From NCBI GenBank assembly GCA_944385595.1, contig CALWXY010000136.1, positions 1 through 29,679 of the forward strand: DNA of 29,679 nt, in the 5' to 3' direction. The DNA is from an uncultured Oscillospiraceae bacterium. GTDB taxonomy: Bacteria > Bacillota > Clostridia > Oscillospirales > Oscillospiraceae. The notes beneath the pieces were generated by a model, which saw only the letters and a list, made by a program, of their open reading frames with translations, did no database searches and was not told the origin of the DNA. Below, piece by piece: positions 1-8,315 of the stretch (position 1 is its first letter; every line of letters starts with the position of its first letter). The position numbers and the translations under genes were made by a program.

Positions 1-1166
1 TCGACGGGGTGCATGGTGATGAAGGTGGGCTGCACCAGCTTCTCCTCGACCTTCTGGTCGAAGCACTCGTACAGCGCGTGACCCCAGGTGGGCTCGACGC
101 CGTCCATATCGACGCCAAGCTGCTTCGCGGCGGCGACGGCCTCCGCGTCGTCCTCTATGGCCATGAAGTCGACGCCGAGGTACTCCTTCACGGCCTCGGC
201 CATGGTCATGCGGCGCCAGCCGGGGGTGAGGTCTATCTCCTCGCCCTGCCAGGTGGTCTTATATGTGCCGAGCAGCTCCATGGCGGCGCCGGAGAGCAGA
301 GCCTCAAACAAATCCATCATGTCGTTGAAGTCGGCGTAGGACTCGTCGAGCTCGACGGTGGTAAACTCCGGGTTGTGGCGGGTGTCCATACCCTCGTTGC
401 GGAAGATGCGGCCTATCTCGTAAACGCGCCCCATGCCGCCGACTATGAGGCGCTTGAGGTGCAGCTCGGTGGCGATACGCATGTACGTATCGATATTGAG
501 CGTATTGTGGTGGGTGATGAACGGGCGGGCGGTGGCGCCGCCGGAGATGGTGTTCAGCACCGGGGTCTCGACCTCGATATAGCCGCGTCCGTTGAGGAAG
601 CTGCGGACATATGAGATAAAGCGGCTGCGCAGCTCGAAGGTGCGGCGCACCTCGGGGTTCATGATGAGGTCGACGTAGCGCTGGCGGTAGCGGGTCTCGA
701 CGTCGGTGAGGCCGTGGAATTTCTCGGGCAGCGGCAGCAGCGACTTGCTGAGCAGCTTGACGCTGCGGCAGTGGACGCTGATTTCGCCCCTTCTGGTGCG
801 GAAGGCGAAGCCCTCGGCGCCGATGATGTCGCCTATATCCCACTTTTTGAACTCCTGGAAGGCCTCGTCGCCGAGGTCGTTGACGCGGACGTAGAGCTGG
901 ATGCGGCCCTTGCCGTCCTGCAAATCGGCAAAAAACGCCTTGCCCATGTCGCGCTTGGACATGATGCGGCCGGCGACGACGACGTCCTTGTTCTCGTAGT
1001 TCTCAAAGTCGTCCTTTATATCGGAAGTCCAGGCGGTGCGGGTGAACTTGGTTATCTGGTAGGGGTCGCGCCCCTCGCTCTGCAGCTTTGCGAGCTTCTC
1101 GCGGCGGACTCTGACGACCTCGGAATAGTCCTCGGTCTGCTGGGTGCTCTGTATCTCTTCACTCAT
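1..1166 (-). CDS. lysS: lysyl-tRNA synthetase, class II (3' end cut by window edge)
   Basis: Charges tRNA-Lys with lysine in the cytoplasm. The 388 visible residues show the N-terminal OB-fold anticodon-binding domain (about residues 60-140), then the class II core with the motif 1 region (about 170-205, including RQRYVDLIMN) and motif 2 (about 250-275, GRIFRNEGMDTRHNPEF, with the ATP-binding FRNEG arginine). Motif 3 and roughly the last 110 residues lie off the left edge, so no stop codon is seen. The ATG at 1164-1166 is chosen because it begins the standard bacterial LysS N-terminus and lies 20 bp after the greA stop. Co-transcription with greA from the promoter at 1705-1733 is inferred; greA-lysS adjacency is common in Firmicutes. 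Confidence 0.97.
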   Translation of the reverse strand, partial: MSEEIQSTQQTEDYSEVVRVRREKLAKLQSEGRDPYQITKFTRTAWTSDIKDDFENYENKDVVVAGRIMSKRDMGKAFFADLQDGKGRIQLYVRVNDLGDEAFQEFKKWDIGDIIGAEGFAFRTRRGEISVHCRSVKLLSKSLLPLPEKFHGLTDVETRYRQRYVDLIMNPEVRRTFELRSRFISYVRSFLNGRGYIEVETPVLNTISGGATARPFITHHNTLNIDTYMRIATELHLKRLIVGGMGRVYEIGRIFRNEGMDTRHNPEFTTVELDESYADFNDMMDLFEALLSGAAMELLGTYKTTWQGEEIDLTPGWRRMTMAEAVKEYLGVDFMAIEDDAEAVAAAKQLGVDMDGVEPTWGHALYECFDQKVEEKLVQPTFITMHPV

Positions 1167-1186
1167 ATCTCTCTGTACCTCCGCGC

Positions 1187-1666
1187 TCAGTCGTTGGTGA
1201 TGGAGAGTATCTCGAACTTGAGGACGCCTGCGGGCGCGTCGACGGAGACGGTCTCGCCGACGAGGTGGCCCATCAGGCCGCGGCCGAAGGGGCTGTCGTC
1301 AGAGATGCGGCCGGACATGGGGTCGGCCTCCTGGGAGCCGACTATGGTGTACTCCTCCTCTATGCCCTCTTCAACGTCGCGCACGCGCACGGTGCTGCCG
1401 ATGACGACCTTGCCGGTCTCGTAGCTGCGCTCGATAATCTCGGCGTTCTCGATGAGGTTCTCGACCTCGGCAATGCGGGAGTAGAGCTTGCCCTGCTCGG
1501 TCTTGGCCTCGTCGTACTCGCTGTTCTCGGAGAGGTCGCCGAAGCTGCGCGCCTCCTTAATCTGCTCCGCGACTTCCTTTTCCCTCGTGGTCTGCAGATA
1601 GTGAAGCTCCTTCTGCAGCTCCTCGAAGCGCTCCTGACTCATCTTGTACCTAGCTTCGTTTGCCAT
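1187..1666 (-). CDS. greA: transcription elongation factor GreA
   Basis: GreA enters the secondary channel of RNA polymerase and stimulates cleavage of backtracked transcripts. The 159-residue length is normal for the family. The N-terminal antiparallel coiled coil covers about residues 10-75, with the acidic tip GDLSENSEYDEAK at about 43-55 that carries the catalytic Asp/Glu pair. The C-terminal FKBP-like domain begins near residue 85 (GKVVIGSTVRVRDVEEG), and the end matches the family pattern PFGRGLMGHLVGE. The start follows a good GGAGGG site. It is the first gene of the greA-lysS unit behind a perfect SigA-type promoter. Confidence 0.98.
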   Translation of the reverse strand: MANEARYKMSQERFEELQKELHYLQTTREKEVAEQIKEARSFGDLSENSEYDEAKTEQGKLYSRIAEVENLIENAEIIERSYETGKVVIGSTVRVRDVEEGIEEEYTIVGSQEADPMSGRISDDSPFGRGLMGHLVGETVSVDAPAGVLKFEILSITND

Positions 1667-1704
1667 TTATATTACCCTCCAACACGGTTATTTACTGGTT
1701 TGAT

Positions 1705-1733
1705 ATTATAATGATTTTATGCTGGACTGTCAA
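1705..1733 (-). promoter_or_regulatory. SigA-type promoter of greA-lysS
   Basis: Read on the minus strand: TTGACA (1728-1733), a 17-nt spacer and TATAAT (1705-1710). Both hexamers are perfect consensus. It lies 39 bp upstream of the greA start, which predicts a leader of about 32 nt. No operator is evident, so strong constitutive expression is inferred. Confidence 0.9.
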
Positions 1734-1752
1734 GCGCCGCGATTTGACCGCC

Positions 1753-2940
1753 TCATCCGAAGCTGAAATAGCCCTTAGGGTCGGTGGTGGCGCCGTTGAC
1801 ATGCGTCTCGAAATGCAGGTGCGGGCCTGTGGAGAGGCCGGTGGAGCCGACATAGCCTATGACCTGCCCCTGCGTGACGGCCTGACCGTAGCTCACGGCT
1901 ATGGAGCTCATGTGGCCGTAGAGTGTGACGCGCCCGTCGCCGTGGCTGATCATGACGCAGTTGCCGTAGCCGCCGTTCCAGCCCGCGAGGATGACGCTGC
2001 CGCCGTCGGCCGCGAGTATCGGCGTGCCGGACGGCGCGCCTATGTCCTCACCGGAGTGGAAGCGCATCTCACCGAGTATGGGGTGCATGCGCCAGCCGTA
2101 GGCGCTGCCGGGGTTGTAGCCCGGGAGCGGCCATATATATGTGCCGGTGCCGACTATGCTGCCGTAGCCCTGGCTCGCCTGCTGGCGCTCCAGCTCGGCT
2201 ATCATATCGTCTATCTGCGACTGCAGCTCCTGCTCCATGGCCTCGTTCTCGTCGAGCATCTCGCGGTAGGCGTCGATACCCTCCTGCAGCTCGAGGATGA
2301 TGGCCGTGGCCTCCTCTATCTGCGCCTCGAGCTGGATTTGCAGCTCCTCAAGCTCAGTGCGCTTTTCCAGCTGCCCGGCCTGGTACTCCTCGTACTCGGC
2401 CTTGACCTGCTCGACGTTCTCGCGCGAGGCTATGTATTTCTCCTCCAGCTTTTTATCCGACTGCATTATATCGGAGACGTTGTCTATTCTTGTCAGCAGA
2501 TCGGAGAAGCTCTCGGCCTGGAGCACGAACGCGACGTAGCCCATGTCGCCCTGCTCCTCCATGGCGCGCACGCGGGTGCGGAAGCGCTCCTTCTGGTAGG
2601 CCTCAAGCTCCCTCGCCTCGGCGAGCTCTGTCTCCTTCTCGGCTATGAGGCCGTCGTAAATATCAATCTGCTCGTTTACCAGCTCAATCTCCTCGACGGT
2701 CAGCGTATTCTGCTCGTCGAGCACGGCCTTGCGCTCCATGGCGGTGGCCTGCTGCTGCTCAAGCTCCTGCATTTTGCCGGCGGTCTCCTCTTTCTGGGCG
2801 ACCAGCTCCTCCTTCTGGCGCTCGAGCGCGTCTATCTGCGACTGGCTGGCTCCGAGGGCGCTGCTGCCGCCGATGGCCGCGGCAAACAGCGCGGCGCAGA
2901 GCGCCGTGCACAGTATTGTGCCGATTTTTCTCCTGTGCAT
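1753..2940 (-). CDS. secreted coiled-coil murein endopeptidase, M23 family (paralogue A)
   Basis: A 395-residue exported peptidoglycan hydrolase of the EnvC/NlpD type. There is a signal peptide or N-terminal anchor at about residues 1-30, then a long Gln/Glu/Lys-rich coiled coil (about 32-265), then an M23 LytM domain in the last 115 residues. The domain keeps all metal and catalytic signatures: HSGED, YGHMS and HLHFE. The family cleaves peptide cross-bridges of peptidoglycan. The start is supported by AGGAGG 5 nt upstream. It is last in the ftsE-ftsX-M23-S41-M23 cluster, suggesting an FtsEX-regulated hydrolase. The coiled coil shares an almost identical block with paralogue B (4279-5502). 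The exact bond cleaved and the direct FtsX link are inferred. Confidence 0.9.
   Translation of the reverse strand: MHRRKIGTILCTALCAALFAAAIGGSSALGASQSQIDALERQKEELVAQKEETAGKMQELEQQQATAMERKAVLDEQNTLTVEEIELVNEQIDIYDGLIAEKETELAEARELEAYQKERFRTRVRAMEEQGDMGYVAFVLQAESFSDLLTRIDNVSDIMQSDKKLEEKYIASRENVEQVKAEYEEYQAGQLEKRTELEELQIQLEAQIEEATAIILELQEGIDAYREMLDENEAMEQELQSQIDDMIAELERQQASQGYGSIVGTGTYIWPLPGYNPGSAYGWRMHPILGEMRFHSGEDIGAPSGTPILAADGGSVILAGWNGGYGNCVMISHGDGRVTLYGHMSSIAVSYGQAVTQGQVIGYVGSTGLSTGPHLHFETHVNGATTDPKGYFSFG
2351..2610. repeat. 260-bp conserved block, copy 1 (within M23 gene A)
   Basis: Aligns without gaps to 4901-5160 in the neighbouring M23 gene. It encodes the same coiled-coil stretch, including GDMGYVAFVLQAESFSDLL. 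About 78 of 87 residues match over the best part, and DNA identity is very high, whereas flanking coiled-coil sequence diverges. Either strong selection on an interaction surface or gene conversion would explain this. Confidence 0.8.
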
Positions 2941-2973
2941 GTCTACCTCCTTGGGGCTAGGCTGAATTTGACT

Positions 2974-3000
2974 ATTTTATATTGTATCATCCCAAGTCAA
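2974..3000 (-). promoter_or_regulatory. possible weak promoter before M23 gene A
   Basis: On the minus strand, TTGACT (2995-3000) and TAAAAT (2974-2979) are separated by only 15 nt, which is suboptimal. The sites lie in the 66-bp AT-rich gap between the S41 stop and the M23 start, so gene A may be transcribed separately as well as by read-through. Confidence 0.4.
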
Positions 3001-3006
3001 GCCCTG

Positions 3007-4182
3007 TCACGACACGGCCTCGACGGCGGCACGCAGCTGCGCGTCGTCCTCTGGCTTGAGCAGGCCGTAGTAGAGATTCAGCTTGTCCTCATCGCTCAAA
3101 TCGACGGCGATGTCCGGGTCTATGCCGCCCTCCGCCGCGAGGTCGACTCCCTTGGACGTCAGGTAGGCCTCGTGCGAGATGTGCAGGGCGCTGCCGTCGG
3201 ACAAAATATAGCTCACCTGGCTGCGGCCCTTGCCTGTAGTCGCCTCACCCACCGTGGTCGCCCAGCCGTATTCGCTCAGCTGCGCGGCGAACAGCTCGGC
3301 GGCGCTGTAGCTGCTGTCGTTTATCAGGACGGCCATCGGCAGCTCGACGCAGTCGGCGTCGGACTCGACGGTCTCCGTCTCGCCGCTGCGCGAGACGCTC
3401 GTGAATATGGTGCCCTCCGGCAGCAGGTAGTCGAGCAAATCGGTCATCTCATACACATATCCGCCGCCGTTATAGCGTACATCGAACACCAACGCCTTTG
3501 CGCCGTCGGCCATCAGCTGCTCGATGGCGGCGATGGCGTCCTCCGCGCAGCCGGAGCGGAAGTTATTGAGTATGATGTAGCCGACGTCGCCGTCGAGCAT
3601 CATGCTGCTCACGGGGCTGGTATACACCGAGGCCGTGCTGATTGAGACGGTGCGCGCGCCGCCGCTCTCGTCCTCGACGGTCAGCTCGAAGCTCTCGTCG
3701 CCGAAGGATGCAATCAGCGTCTGCAGCTCCTCGGTGGTCATGCCGGCTGTGCTCTCGCCGGCGACGGCGGTGAGCAGCTCGCCCGGCAATATGCCCGCCT
3801 CGTAGGCGGGGGTGTCGCGCGTGACGTTCACGACGCGGAAGCCCCGCTCCTCCGGGGTGATGGTGACGCCTATGCCCCGGTAGCTGTTCTGCGACGCGAG
3901 GGTGTAGGCCTCGTACTCGTCGGCCGTCATGTAATAGCTCCATTTGTCGCCGAGGCTCGCGACCATGCCGCTTATCGCCGTATCGACGGCGGCGTCGAGG
4001 TCGGGTTCCTCGACGAATTTCTCATCAATGACGCGCAGCGCCTGCACGAGCTTCGCGCCGCGCTCAAGATTGTCGGCGCCGCCGGCCATATTGACCAGCC
4101 ACAGCGACATGCCGGCAAAGCACAGCAGCGCTGTCACGAGGGCGACGCTTATATATGATATTATCCTGCCTGTTTTTTTCAT
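3007..4182 (-). CDS. S41 family C-terminal processing peptidase (CtpA/CtpB-like)
   Basis: A membrane-anchored serine protease of 391 residues. There is an N-terminal membrane segment at about 8-30, a PDZ domain at about 100-175 (YRGIGVTITPEERGFRVVNV) and an S41 catalytic domain at about 195-365. The Ser-Lys dyad is visible as Ser293 (SYSAAELFAA) and Lys318 (GEATTGKGRSQ), exactly 25 residues apart as in E. coli Tsp, with Gln322 completing the usual triad. The family trims or degrades extracytoplasmic proteins; Bacillus ctpB sits next to ftsEX and acts in sporulation signalling. Here it lies between two M23 hydrolases downstream of ftsEX, so processing of these or other envelope proteins is plausible but inferred. 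SD GGAGG precedes the ATG. Confidence 0.94.
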   Translation of the reverse strand: MKKTGRIISYISVALVTALLCFAGMSLWLVNMAGGADNLERGAKLVQALRVIDEKFVEEPDLDAAVDTAISGMVASLGDKWSYYMTADEYEAYTLASQNSYRGIGVTITPEERGFRVVNVTRDTPAYEAGILPGELLTAVAGESTAGMTTEELQTLIASFGDESFELTVEDESGGARTVSISTASVYTSPVSSMMLDGDVGYIILNNFRSGCAEDAIAAIEQLMADGAKALVFDVRYNGGGYVYEMTDLLDYLLPEGTIFTSVSRSGETETVESDADCVELPMAVLINDSSYSAAELFAAQLSEYGWATTVGEATTGKGRSQVSYILSDGSALHISHEAYLTSKGVDLAAEGGIDPDIAVDLSDEDKLNLYYGLLKPEDDAQLRAAVEAVS

Positions 4183-4230
4183 ACTGACCTCCGGGTTTTA
4201 ATATTCCCCCGTTTGCCGCGATAAATCAAT

Positions 4231-4260
4231 GCGTCCTCCGCGCATTTCCGCGGAGGACGC
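4231..4260 (-). terminator. hairpin between M23 gene B and the S41 gene
   Basis: A perfect 12-bp GC-rich stem (4231-4242 with 4249-4260) with a 6-nt loop, located 18 bp after the M23 gene B stop. On the minus strand it is followed by ATTGATTTAT rather than a clean U-tract, so it may attenuate or protect mRNA rather than terminate fully. Confidence 0.55.
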
Positions 4261-4278
4261 AGCTGTGGCGGGCTTACA

Positions 4279-5502
4279 TCAATAATAGGGTATGTAGCCG
4301 CTGACGTAGCTCTCGGGGTCGACCCTCGTGCCGTTGTAGGATATCTCGTAGTGCAGGTGCGGGCCGGTGCTCCAGCCGGTGGAGCCGACGTAGCCGATGA
4401 CCTGACCCTTGCTCACGGTCTGGCCGGAAGAGACGGCCATGGAGCTCATGTGGGCGTAAAGCGTGGTGTAGCCGTTGCCGTGGTTTATGACGACGTAGTT
4501 GCCGTAGGACGAGCTGTACAGCGCCGACTGGACGGTGCCGCTGTCGGTGGCATAAATAGGCTCGCCGGAGTTTGCGGCTATATCGATGCCCGCGTGGTAT
4601 TTATTGGTCTGGAAAATGGGGTGGATGCGCCAGCCGAAGGCGGAGGTGATATAGTGGGAGCCGGAGAGCGGGTTCATGAAGGAGCCGGAGCCGGTGGTGA
4701 CGGTCTGGCCCTGCTGCTGCAGAAGCTGCTGCTGCTTGTTGAACTGCTCGGTCATCTCGTCGATCTCGGCCTGGATTGCCTGCTCGGCTGCCTCGTTGGC
4801 GGCGTACTCGGCGGTATAGGCCTCGATATCCTCCTCAAGCTCGGCGACGAGGGCCTCGGCCTCGGCTATCTGCTTCTCAAGCTCGGCCTTGTCCTCCTCA
4901 AGCTCGGTGCGCTTTTCAATCTGCTCGGCCTGGTAGTCCTCGTACTCGGCCTTGACCTTCTCGACGTTCTCGCGGGAGGCTATGTACTTCTCCTCCAGCG
5001 CCTTGTCGGACTGCATGATGTCGGAGATATTGTCTATTCTGGTGAGCAGGTCGGAGAAGCTCTCGGCCTGGAGCACGAACGCGACATAGCCCATGTCGCC
5101 CTGCTCCTCCATTGCGCGCACGCGCGTCTGGAAGCGCTCCTTCTGGTACTCCTCAAGCTCTATGGCCTCGTCCAGCTCCTTTTCCTTCTGCTCGATGAGG
5201 TCGTCGTATAGCTCGATCTGCTCGTTTATGACCTCGATTTCCTGGCGGGCGAGCTCGTTCTGCTCGTCGAGGGCGGCCTTCTGCTCGAGGACGGTGGCCT
5301 GCTGCTGCTGCAGCTCGGCTATCTGGACGGAGACGGAGTTCTTCTTGGTGGTGAGCTCCTCTTTCTGGCGCTCCAAGGCGTCAATATCGGACTGGCTGAC
5401 TGCGGCGGCGCCTATGCTGGCTATGGCCGACATGAAGACGGTGAGCAGCATGAGGAACGCCAGGAACACGCAGATTCCGGCACGAAGCTTTTTGTTACGC
5501 AT
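4279..5502 (-). CDS. secreted coiled-coil murein endopeptidase, M23 family (paralogue B)
   Basis: A 407-residue paralogue of the product of 1753-2940. The ATG at 5502 is chosen over in-frame codons further upstream because GGAGGT lies 4 nt before it and it opens directly into a signal peptide (MRNKKLRAGICVFLAFLMLL). After the signal, a coiled coil runs to about residue 270, followed by a short Gln-rich linker and a C-terminal LytM domain with HAGID, AHMSS and HLHYE intact. Its coiled coil shares the block AMEEQGDMGYVAFVLQAESF with paralogue A. It directly follows ftsX (72 bp), the position held in other bacteria by FtsEX-activated hydrolases or their activators; activation by FtsX is inferred. 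Confidence 0.92.
   Translation of the reverse strand: MRNKKLRAGICVFLAFLMLLTVFMSAIASIGAAAVSQSDIDALERQKEELTTKKNSVSVQIAELQQQQATVLEQKAALDEQNELARQEIEVINEQIELYDDLIEQKEKELDEAIELEEYQKERFQTRVRAMEEQGDMGYVAFVLQAESFSDLLTRIDNISDIMQSDKALEEKYIASRENVEKVKAEYEDYQAEQIEKRTELEEDKAELEKQIAEAEALVAELEEDIEAYTAEYAANEAAEQAIQAEIDEMTEQFNKQQQLLQQQGQTVTTGSGSFMNPLSGSHYITSAFGWRIHPIFQTNKYHAGIDIAANSGEPIYATDSGTVQSALYSSSYGNYVVINHGNGYTTLYAHMSSMAVSSGQTVSKGQVIGYVGSTGWSTGPHLHYEISYNGTRVDPESYVSGYIPYY
4901..5160. repeat. 260-bp conserved block, copy 2 (within M23 gene B)
   Basis: Gap-free counterpart of 2351-2610. Long identical runs occur around 5058-5110, the part encoding the QAESFSDLLTRI stretch. In PcsB and CwlO-type coiled-coil hydrolases this kind of segment faces the FtsX extracellular domain; applying that here is inference. 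Confidence 0.8.
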
Positions 5503-5574
5503 GGTTACCTCCATTAGACACACTGGATATTGCGAAAGCCTCCGCCGCATGGAGGTTTTCCCCGCAGTCTCCCC

Positions 5575-6459
5575 TCAGACTTTCAGGTAGTTTCTTATGG
5601 CGATGGTACTGCCGAAGGCGCCGACGACGACGCCCACGCCGAGGAACACGCCCAGCACCGGGTACATCAGCTCGGTGAACGGAATCATCTCGACGAGGCC
5701 GCCGACTATGCCGCCCGTGACCTCGCGGTTCACGAGGACGTAGACGCCCCACTCGATGAAGAATGCGACAATCGCGCCCAAAAGGCCGAGGATGAGGCCC
5801 TCTATGATGAACGGCAGACGGATGAACGAGTTCGTCGCGCCGACCATCTTCATGATGGCAATCTCCTCCCTGCGGCCGAAGCTCGCGAGCTTGATCGTGT
5901 TGGCCATGATGAATATGGACACGACGGCCAGTATCGCGACTATGATGAGCGACACGACGCTCACGACGTTGCGGACGGAGATGAATGCGTTCGCCACGTC
6001 GATGTGGGCGCGGACGTCGTCTATGCCGTCGACGCTGCGGAGCGTTGCCTCGGTCTGCGCCATGAGGGTGATGTCGTTCAGGCTGACTATGTAGCGGTGT
6101 CTCAGGACGCTGGAGTCCATATCCTCAAACACGCCCGGGTCGTAATCGGCGATGAAGTCCTCGAAGGCGGTGTCGCGGTCGACGAAGGTGACGCCGTTTA
6201 CGTTGTCTATGGTCTCGAGTATGGGCTGGATGGCCTGGGCGTCCTCCAGCGAGAGGTCCTCGTTTACGAAGCAGACGATGTCGTTTTCCTCCTCAAGGCG
6301 GACAATCATCTCGTCAATATTGACCGAGAGGAGGGCGAAGCTGCCCATGATGACCAGGCAGGCGATTATGATTGTGACGGAGGCAAAAGACATAAAGCCG
6401 TGGGTGAATATGCTTTTGCAGCCTTCCTTTATCAGATACCCTGTTTTGTTAACCTTCAT
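5575..6459 (-). CDS. ftsX: cell division ABC-type permease FtsX
   Basis: A membrane protein of 294 residues that, with FtsE, transmits a cytoplasmic ATPase cycle to peptidoglycan hydrolases outside. The first transmembrane segment is at about residues 22-46 (FASVTIIIACLVIMGSFALL), followed by an extracellular domain at about 47-165 with the substrate-facing loop. Three C-terminal membrane segments lie near 168-195, 215-245 and 262-290. The cytosolic motif FGRREEIAIMKMVGATNSFIRLPF at about 194-216 is characteristic of FtsX. Its start overlaps the ftsE end by 11 bp, indicating translational coupling. Length is typical of Gram-positive FtsX. Confidence 0.97.
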   Translation of the reverse strand: MKVNKTGYLIKEGCKSIFTHGFMSFASVTIIIACLVIMGSFALLSVNIDEMIVRLEEENDIVCFVNEDLSLEDAQAIQPILETIDNVNGVTFVDRDTAFEDFIADYDPGVFEDMDSSVLRHRYIVSLNDITLMAQTEATLRSVDGIDDVRAHIDVANAFISVRNVVSVVSLIIVAILAVVSIFIMANTIKLASFGRREEIAIMKMVGATNSFIRLPFIIEGLILGLLGAIVAFFIEWGVYVLVNREVTGGIVGGLVEMIPFTELMYPVLGVFLGVGVVVGAFGSTIAIRNYLKV

Positions 6460-7138
6460 AGCTGTAATACCCGTCCATTCCGTCGCTGATAATGTGGCCC
6501 GCGTTAAGCGCGACGACGCGCTTTGAGAACGAGTTCACCAGCTCTTTTTCGTGTGTGACGATGAGCACCGTGGTGCCCAGCTCGTTTATTTTCTCGAGCA
6601 GGAGCATCAGCTCAAGGCTCTTGGCCGGGTCGAGGTTGCCGGTCGGCTCGTCGGCTATGATGGTGAGCGGATTGTTCACCAGCGCTCTGGCTATGGCCAC
6701 GCGCTGCTGCTCGCCGCCGGAGATCTCCCTCGGCAGGCGCTTCTCGCGGCCCGTGAGGCCGACAAGCTCAAGCACATACGGCACGCGCTTGTCTATCTCC
6801 TTTTTCGACGCGCCCACGACGTGCATGGCGAAGGCCACGTTCTCGTAGACGGTCTTATCCTCGATAAGGCGGAAATCCTGGAAGATAACGCCCAGCGTGC
6901 GGCGCAGCTTCGGCAGGCTGCGTCTCTTCATTTTGGTGAGCTCGAAGCCGTTTATCTCGATGGAGCCCTCGACCGGGACTATCTCACCCGTCAGCATTTT
7001 GATGATTGTGGTCTTGCCGCTGCCGGAGGGGCCGACCAGGAAGACGAACTCGCCGTCGTGTATGGTGAGGCTTATATCGTCTATTGCCTTGGTGCCGCCG
7101 CTCTGGTACACCATGCTGACTCTCTTCATTTCAATCAT
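6449..7138 (-). CDS. ftsE: cell division ATP-binding protein FtsE
   Basis: ABC ATPase of 229 residues, partner of FtsX at the division or elongation site. Walker A GPSGSGKT is at residues 36-43, the Q-loop at IFQDFRLI (about 85-92), the ABC signature SGGEQQ at 140-145 and Walker B LTIIADEPTGNLDP at about 158-171, with the switch His in VTHEKE. All catalytic residues are present. The start has AGGAGG about 6 nt upstream. The gene follows the PucR-type regulator by 31 bp and overlaps ftsX. Confidence 0.97.
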   Translation of the reverse strand: MIEMKRVSMVYQSGGTKAIDDISLTIHDGEFVFLVGPSGSGKTTIIKMLTGEIVPVEGSIEINGFELTKMKRRSLPKLRRTLGVIFQDFRLIEDKTVYENVAFAMHVVGASKKEIDKRVPYVLELVGLTGREKRLPREISGGEQQRVAIARALVNNPLTIIADEPTGNLDPAKSLELMLLLEKINELGTTVLIVTHEKELVNSFSKRVVALNAGHIISDGMDGYYSYEG

Positions 7139-7169
7139 AAGTTGCCTCCTGTCGCGGGAAGGGTGGCGC

Positions 7170-8261
7170 TCAATATTTCACTCCCTGGGAGTTGAGGTAT
7201 TTCTTCACCATCAGCGCGACTTTGAAGACAATGGCGTCGTCGAACTCGCGCAGGTCGAGGCCGGTGAGCTTCTTTATCTTCTCAAGGCGGTAGACCAGCG
7301 TGTTTCTGTGGACGAACAGCTTTCTCGACGTCTCCGAGACGTTGAGGTTGTTCTCAAAGAACTTGCTGATAGTGATGAGCGTCTCCTGATCAAGCGAATC
7401 TATTGGGTTTTTCTTGAAAACCTCGGACAGGAACATCTCGCACAGCGTCACGGGGAGCTGGTAGATGATGCGCCCTATGCCCAGGTTTTCGTAGTTGATG
7501 ATATTCTTCTCGACGTCGAACACCTTGCCGACCTCGATGGCGGTCTGGGCCTCCTTGTATCTGTCGGCCAGCTCGCGCAGGTGGCCCGCCGGGGTGCCTA
7601 TGCCTATACAGCACTTGACGCCCAGCTCGTTCTCGAGCTGCTTCTCTATGCCGCGGGCAATCTCGTCGAGATCCTTGGCGTCGAAGCTGCCGCCCATCTC
7701 CTTGATTACGACTATATCCGTCTCGTTGATGTTGAGCACGAAGTCGCGCTGCTTGTCGGGGAAGAGGTTCTGCACGACCTCGACGGCGGCGACATTGGGC
7801 TTGTCCGTCTGCCGGACGAGGAACACGGCGCGCGGGATATCGGTGATGAAGTGCAGCTCCTTCGCGCGGACATAGACGTCGCCGGGCAGTATGTTGTCGG
7901 AGATGATGTTCTTGACGAAGGTGGCTATGTTATGCTTTTCCTCATAGCTGGTCTTGGCCTCGTCGAAGGCGACGGAGGCGAGCACGCAGATGCAGCGCGC
8001 GAACTCGTCGCGTCCGTCGACGAAGACGGCGTAGTCGTACTGGTTGTTGACGCTTCCAAGGAGCTTGTAGGTTCTGGTTTCGGAGGTGAACAGCCTGTCC
8101 TGGCTCTCCCCTGCGAGGAGCTGGACATCCTCAATGCGCGAGCCTATCATGGCCAGCTCACTGCAGGCGACCACGAAGCCGTCGTAGTCGACGATGCCGA
8201 TGCACCTGTCGGTGGCCTCCTTCATTTGGACGATAACGCTCTGAAAAATTCTGCTCGACAT
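7170..8261 (-). CDS. PucR/CdaR-type transcriptional regulator
   Basis: A 363-residue regulator. The C-terminal 70 residues match the PucR helix-turn-helix module: NNLNVSETSRKLFVHRNTLVYRLEKIKKLTGLDLREF, where the HRNT(L/V)xYRL core is diagnostic. The N-terminus (about 1-110) resembles a small GAF-like or sugar-diacid-recognition sensor (GIVDYDGFVVACSE), and the centre (about 150-290) resembles a degenerate GGDEF-like region common in the family. Regulators of this group respond to small ligands such as purine catabolites or sugar diacids; the ligand here cannot be read from sequence. It is the first gene before ftsEX with a 31-bp gap and its own good promoter, so it may be co-transcribed with the division genes. 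Confidence 0.87.
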   Translation of the reverse strand: MSSRIFQSVIVQMKEATDRCIGIVDYDGFVVACSELAMIGSRIEDVQLLAGESQDRLFTSETRTYKLLGSVNNQYDYAVFVDGRDEFARCICVLASVAFDEAKTSYEEKHNIATFVKNIISDNILPGDVYVRAKELHFITDIPRAVFLVRQTDKPNVAAVEVVQNLFPDKQRDFVLNINETDIVVIKEMGGSFDAKDLDEIARGIEKQLENELGVKCCIGIGTPAGHLRELADRYKEAQTAIEVGKVFDVEKNIINYENLGIGRIIYQLPVTLCEMFLSEVFKKNPIDSLDQETLITISKFFENNLNVSETSRKLFVHRNTLVYRLEKIKKLTGLDLREFDDAIVFKVALMVKKYLNSQGVKY

Positions 8262-8315
8262 AGTTTTTTCTCCTCCAGCTCTGCAATATATGAGAGTGTT
8301 AGCTCGTTATTTTAC

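Noticed and set aside
1660..3645. A 661-codon plus-strand reading frame
   Set aside because: It lies antisense to greA, M23 and S41 genes. GC-rich codon bias opens the opposite frame; the translation is low-complexity Val/Ala/Leu/His and shows no domain.
5537..5563. Short CCTCC/GGAGG hairpin between ftsX and M23 gene B
   Set aside because: Only five base pairs and no U-tract; not enough to call an attenuator.
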